From assembly GCF_958979055.1 (NCBI RefSeq), contig NC_084890.1, forward strand, positions 28,069,116-28,133,115: DNA of 64,000 bases, read 5' to 3'. Positions 59,767 to 64,000 of the stretch are shown here, piece by piece. The position numbers were made by a program, and so were the translations under genes. The notes beneath the pieces were generated by a model. The model saw only the letters and a list, made by a program, of their open reading frames with translations, searched no databases and was not told where the DNA came from. The stretch is from Alnus glutinosa. Taxonomy: Eukaryota; Streptophyta; Magnoliopsida; Fagales; Betulaceae. Within the stretch, counting starts at the first letter, position 1. Each line of letters opens with the position of its first letter.

Positions 59767-61397
59767 TTTGCTCCCTTCTATAAATTTAGAAAAATGCTAT
59801 TTTTATTTTCTCGTCATTCTCTCATCTTTTTTCGTTGACATGGCAATTGTTGATCAATTCGCCATTGGTTTGTTTTTTTGGGTAATGTCCCGATAACGAA
59901 AAATGATATGAGAATGACAATAGAATATCAAATAGCATATCTCATAAATTTATTTATACATTTATAATTTATTGAAGGGTCATTTTCGTTTCTAGTGAAA
60001 ATAAGATCAACTCTAAAAATTTATGGACTTCGGTTTTTATAACCTTTGATTTCCTCAAGTAAATTATCTCCATCGAAAATAATTAGTGTGGTATGTTAAT
60101 TTGGGAACACAAGCGTTACTTCTTTTTATTTCTTTCAAAAAAAAGGAACAAAAAGAAAAAAAAAAATCCTACTGCCAAACAACTTTCTTTAAAAAAAAAA
60201 AAAAAAAATCAAATATCCTTTCACGTTTATATCACATCGATAACTTTTTATTACTATTAAAACAAAAAATGCACAACAAAACTCTTTACTAAACAGGTCT
60301 AGAGCGACTACGATGAAAAAAAATGAAGACTTATTGACAGTCCAGAGCTAGGCGTTGCAAACAAAACCCCACCGTAGCAAGGACGCGTGTAGCTAGATGA
60401 AGCTACAGAAGTCAACGTGGAGCAAGATGAGGAAGTGTGTTATAAGCTTACAGGGAAAAGCGTTAATCGTGTGACCAAAAACGCTGAAAAAATCAAAAGA
60501 CTTGATAAAATCAACCATTGGATTAATAAGACTTACACTTTCACTCCTACAGATTCAATGTTTAATTTTCAAGAAATTAGAGTCATAAAAAAGTATGAGA
60601 CAAAGACGGAAAAATACTAAATAGCATTTCTCGAAAACCAATGAAACAAAGATGTGGCTAATTTCACGGGTCAGCAAAATCATTCCAAAATTGTTGGTAG
60701 TACATATGTTACTGAAAAATGCTATTTGTATTTCAAAATGATTACTTCTTCACGTGATAGTGAAAGTTATCATTGAATATTACACGTACTTTTATTTGTT
60801 ATTTCGTTCAAGAATAATTTTTACTATCACGTATCTAAATAAGCTCTAAAAAGTATGTGCGCGCAAACGATAAGCACTCAAGAGTGAGCACATGCCGGGA
60901 GTATGTATATCACTCCTCTTTCTTTAAAAGTTGTCAAATATATATATATATACATGAAATGACGTTCCATAATGTTGTATATATGATTTCTCTGTTCTTT
61001 TTTGGTTCAAAGTCATTGGCTCTTCTCTTCACTCGCATGCAGGCGATCGATCTGCGACCTTCTCTATATATCCAAATCATACCTAACCTTAATCCCCTGA
61101 AACTTGTTTCTCCGCGGGTACGGACCGAGTAGTTCGATCAGATTGCTCTTCCGGCCGAAACCGATGAGCACCCGATGATTTTCCGCATGAAACTCGATCT
61201 GGCTGGGCCTCCAACGAGTTTCCCCCTATGTGCTTATTTCCCAATGATAAGCAGAAAATAAGAATCAATCAAATAAAAATAAGCAATTATAAACAAAGAG
61301 ATTTACGTGGTTCACAATTAAGAGTTAAATCTACCAAGTTGTAGTGATATTTTATTATTATTTGAAAAACAATACAACGAGGCGTCAATCCCAATAA
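59767..61397. other. Intergenic, no gene recognised
   Basis: AT-rich with A-runs and no supported open frame. A short TA-rich run with a TATATATATA core lies near 60940. Confidence 0.5.
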
Positions 61398-61413
61398 ACC
61401 CAAAGCCATAATT

Positions 61414-61766
61414 TTATTTTATTTTATTTTTTTATTTTTTATTTTTTATTTTTTTTTTATAGATACGATTGAAATACAAAGGGAAACATTACAACTGAAA
61501 CATTACAACTAATTATTAAGGAACAGGAAATTTTGCCCAGGATCTAAAATAGCACTGACAATCTGAGTAGTAGCAGAAGAGGTGGCTGATGAGGATGTGG
61601 GAATGCTGCTTGACTGGAATCGAGCTGCGGCCCAATGTGCCACATAGTGGGCACCGAAGTTTGCACTTCTATTGACTTTCCGAAATGACCAAGTCGAATC
61701 AGGAGGGAACAAGTCTAGTGTTTGTTGGATGATGTCAGTGATACGCCAATCTTGAACAATATTTGG
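61414..61766 (-). mobile_element. 5'-truncated LINE with RNase H-like end
   Basis: Bounded by the perfect 16-bp repeat ACCCAAAGCCATAATT (61398-61413 and 61767-61782). On the minus strand the insert encodes the end of a LINE ORF2 RNase H-like (RVT_3) domain: NIVQDWRITDIIQQ, FRKVNRSANFGAHYVAHWAA, with stop at 61509-61511. It ends in an A-rich tail (61414-61460 on the plus strand, T-rich). The open frame continuing to 61877 belongs to host sequence and is chance. Confidence 0.88.
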
Positions 61767-61782
61767 ACCCAAAGCCATAATT

Positions 61783-62929
61783 AAACGACTATAAATTCGA
61801 TTTTCAACTAAGTTAAAACACTGAAACGGGTTAAAAAAATTTCCTCCCGAGCCCCGTGAAACTTGTCTATAAACCATTTAAACTATAGATCGAGCTTCTA
61901 AAGTCGACCGGGTCCGACACAAATCAGACCCGCATGGCCTAATATGATGTGGTGGAGATCTTTGGGGCTTTTGTTAGTGACTAAATTATATAACCCTTCT
62001 CTAAGTAATTTGTGCACCAAAATATCGTGGCTGTGGCTACTGTGGCTAGATTTTAAGTAATCTAGCTATAGCTGCAAATGTGTTCCTTTATATTCATAGG
62101 AATAGGAAGACACAATATCCGTGACTAAAGTGTAATGGGTCTCTGAATAATTTGTCACAATTAATCTTCCTTTTGGTGGTTACTAAATGTAATTGTTAAT
62201 ATCGTAATATCAAGAAATTGAGGAATGGGGTATGGTCTACAAAAGCATTCTTTCGATGATATATAGTGCTTATTTAACCTTCTAGATTCCTGGATACGAT
62301 GATTGTGTGTGTTGGATCACAACAAAATGTGCTTAATTTAGCTGAAATATATAAATATAGAATTTTGCTACTTGAAATTAATACTCGATAGTTTCTAGAA
62401 TGTGTTTCAGAAGCCGCCAAATGTACCGGAACCATTGGATTAAAATTTAATAATGATTAATACCTCAAATTTAACGATGACTTTAAAAGTCACGTGTCAT
62501 TTAAGAAGACTCTAATCTTCCTTATAGTATTACTCGTGGACGTGAAGGTCGGGAGGCGCGGGATTATTACTCTTGTTAGAAATGTTTTACTGGAATGCAG
62601 CTGAACCCTCCAAACAAACAGAACAAATCCCCCTAAGAATTAACTGCCACCCCCTAAAATTAACGTAGGGATTGGTGGTGACCGTTACAAACGAATGGTA
62701 CAACGTTAAAAGAAAGCCCATGGATGGGCGAGAAGCTCCATTAAAGGACTCTACAGCGCCTGCTCGTTGAGCCGGTTGGGCTGGTGACTTCCCATCACTA
62801 AGCGAATTCCCACACCCCCATCCAACACCTTCGGACGCAAAGCCTGGCTGTCGGGGCGGCACAGTCGCTGCCCCAGCCATCAAAAGAATCATCTTTATTG
62901 CAAGGCAATTTTAGGAGAAGAAGAAATTA
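61783..62929. other. Intergenic and upstream region of the DUF1685 gene
   Basis: No gene is supported. A GC-richer stretch at 62587-62892 is open on the minus strand for 101 codons, with weak resemblance of its first residues (TVPPRQPGF) to the tail of receptor-like kinases. It is not convincing. It may be a gene fragment or the 5' leader of the next gene on the other strand. Confidence 0.45.
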
Positions 62930-63955
62930 ATGGAGGGTGAGCAACGGTCGAAGAGAATTTCGTCGTCGTCGTCGTCGCCGTCGTTGTGCGGGTCAGATGA
63001 GGAAGAGCTGCAGCAAATGCTACTGACGCCGCCACCATGGAAGAGCAGCAAGCGCTTGTCGAAGCAGCTTTCCATGTGCGAGACCTCGCGGGACATTGCG
63101 TGGGAGAGGCGGCGCCGTCAGATTCTTCGACAGGAGCGCAAGAAGAACGGCATTAACAACGATTCCGACGACCTCACTGACGAGGACTTGCATGAGCTCA
63201 AAGGGTGCATAGAGCTTGGGTTCGGGTTCAACGAGGAAGATGGTCAGAGACTATGCGGCACTTTGCCGGCTCTCGACCTTTACTTTGCGGTCAATCGACA
63301 ACTGTCAACGAGTCCTGTCTCGACGCCGCAGAGCCGTAACTCAACATCGTCTCTTGAGGGACGGTCTTCATCTTTCGAGAGCCCAAGGAGTGATTCCGAT
63401 TCATGGAAGATCTGCGGTCCCGGTAAAGCTTTCATACTACAATCGACAGTACTTTCCATATTCAATTCTCGAACAACTTTATTTAATATATTAATTGTTG
63501 GAAAAAAAATCTAATCTTATTTCCCAATACACATGGAATGTGAAAATTGTTGAAGTGTCCTTATCTCAACGTGTCTTTCGAGAGTGCGTAAGGCGTATAA
63601 ACTTTTACATGATATTAAAGTAAGTTTTTCGGACGATAACGAGCCTTTCTCTCCCAATATTGAATACGTATTTGACAAAAAAATTATGTCTTTTGAGAGT
63701 AAATAAAGCCATAAACTAAGGGTACGTTATGTCCACGACAAACCTAACATTAATTGCCAAGCTCTTTTATAACATTGGTTAACAAGAGAGTTAAGATTCA
63801 TGTGTGTGTGTTTTTTTGTTACAGTTTTGCTTCTTTTTGTCGTTTAATGTTTAATATTTCGTGGCATACATGCAGGGGATGATCCTCAGCAAGTAAAAAC
63901 CAAGTTGAGGCATTGGGCGCAAGCCGTTGCTTGTTCTGTGATGCAGTCCTTCTGA
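62930..63955 (+). CDS. DUF1685 family protein, two exons
   Basis: Exons 62930-63422 and 63876-63955 with a GT-AG intron and matching phase give 190 residues. The N-terminus is Ser-rich and acidic (RISSSSSSPSLCGSDEEEL), followed by TPPPWKSSKRLSKQLSM and a basic stretch (AWERRRRQILRQERKK). The family core is LTDEDLHELKGCIELGFGF, then LCGTLPALDLYFAVNRQ and a Ser-rich linker with SPRSDSDSWKICGPG. The end is DDPQQVKTKLRHWAQAVACS. This is the complete layout of the plant-specific DUF1685 proteins, whose function is unknown. A purine-rich leader precedes the ATG. Confidence 0.9.
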
Positions 63956-64000
63956 AGTGTTGGATGGCTTGTACAGACACAGAATTCTAGAATGAGACAA

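Noticed and set aside
60417-60620. 67-codon frame with many charged residues
   Set aside because: Starts with GTG, no ATG near the start, no recognisable similarity and AT-rich context.
61768-61877. N-terminal extension of the RNase H-like frame at 61509-61877
   Set aside because: It lies beyond the LINE target duplication, in host sequence; the frame is open by chance.
62587-62892. 101-codon minus-strand frame as a gene
   Set aside because: No ATG-to-stop protein with a recognisable domain. It abuts the DUF1685 leader head to head. The receptor kinase-like residues are too few to support a call.
1-64000. CRISPR arrays, operons, riboswitches, rRNA or functional tRNA genes, organelle inserts
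   Set aside because: None seen on either strand. The tRNA-like sequences are SINE heads, and the window is eukaryotic nuclear DNA.

Overview
The window is nuclear DNA from a eudicot plant, probably a woody rosid. The genes carry GT-AG introns, the intergenic DNA is AT-rich, and plant transposon debris is abundant: a Ta11/L1-type LINE, hAT elements, a Mutator-like element, foldback MITEs and a tRNA-derived SINE. I see no rRNA, functional tRNA, organelle DNA or prokaryotic feature. The species cannot be named from the sequence alone.

Layout. 1-4.9 kb is intergenic, with a Mutator-like element (1423-2432) and a small foldback repeat. 4.9-16.2 kb is a transposon nest. A dead full-length LINE (4901-13259, with a 16-bp target-site duplication) is split inside its reverse transcriptase by a hAT element, which itself contains a foldback MITE and a small hAT MITE. 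The 3' third of the LINE plus its flank was then tandemly duplicated (11170-16178). 18.5-19.6 kb holds an intronless membrane-anchored SAM methyltransferase-like gene (+). 23.0-29.6 kb holds a five-exon pterin-4a-carbinolamine dehydratase gene (-), whose introns carry two large foldback elements. 32.7-35.9 kb holds an intact six-exon coatomer zeta-subunit gene (+), and 37.2-44.1 kb a CorA-like membrane protein gene (-) convergent with it.

The main event is a tandem segmental duplication. About 12.5 kb (33843-46388), running from inside coatomer zeta exon 2 through the whole CorA-like gene, is repeated at 46389-59627. The second unit carries a promoterless, multiply broken zeta pseudogene and a second CorA-like gene. 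That second gene keeps the full C-terminal reading frame, which the first copy has lost to a 5-base deletion. Comparing the units gives filled and empty sites for several younger insertions (a SINE, a very short retroposon, and a composite insertion in unit 2). The junction also joins a TATA-containing upstream region in frame to zeta exon 2. The last 4 kb hold a short exon-like fragment, a 5'-truncated LINE and a two-exon DUF1685 gene (+) at 62.9-64.0 kb.

The genes do not form a pathway. The order methyltransferase - pterin dehydratase - duplicated CorA-like recalls Arabidopsis At1g29790-At1g29830, which suggests conserved microsynteny (from memory, unchecked). I found no convincing new biological system. 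The most informative content is the duplication, its chimeric junction, the divergent fate of the CorA-like copies and the layered transposon history.
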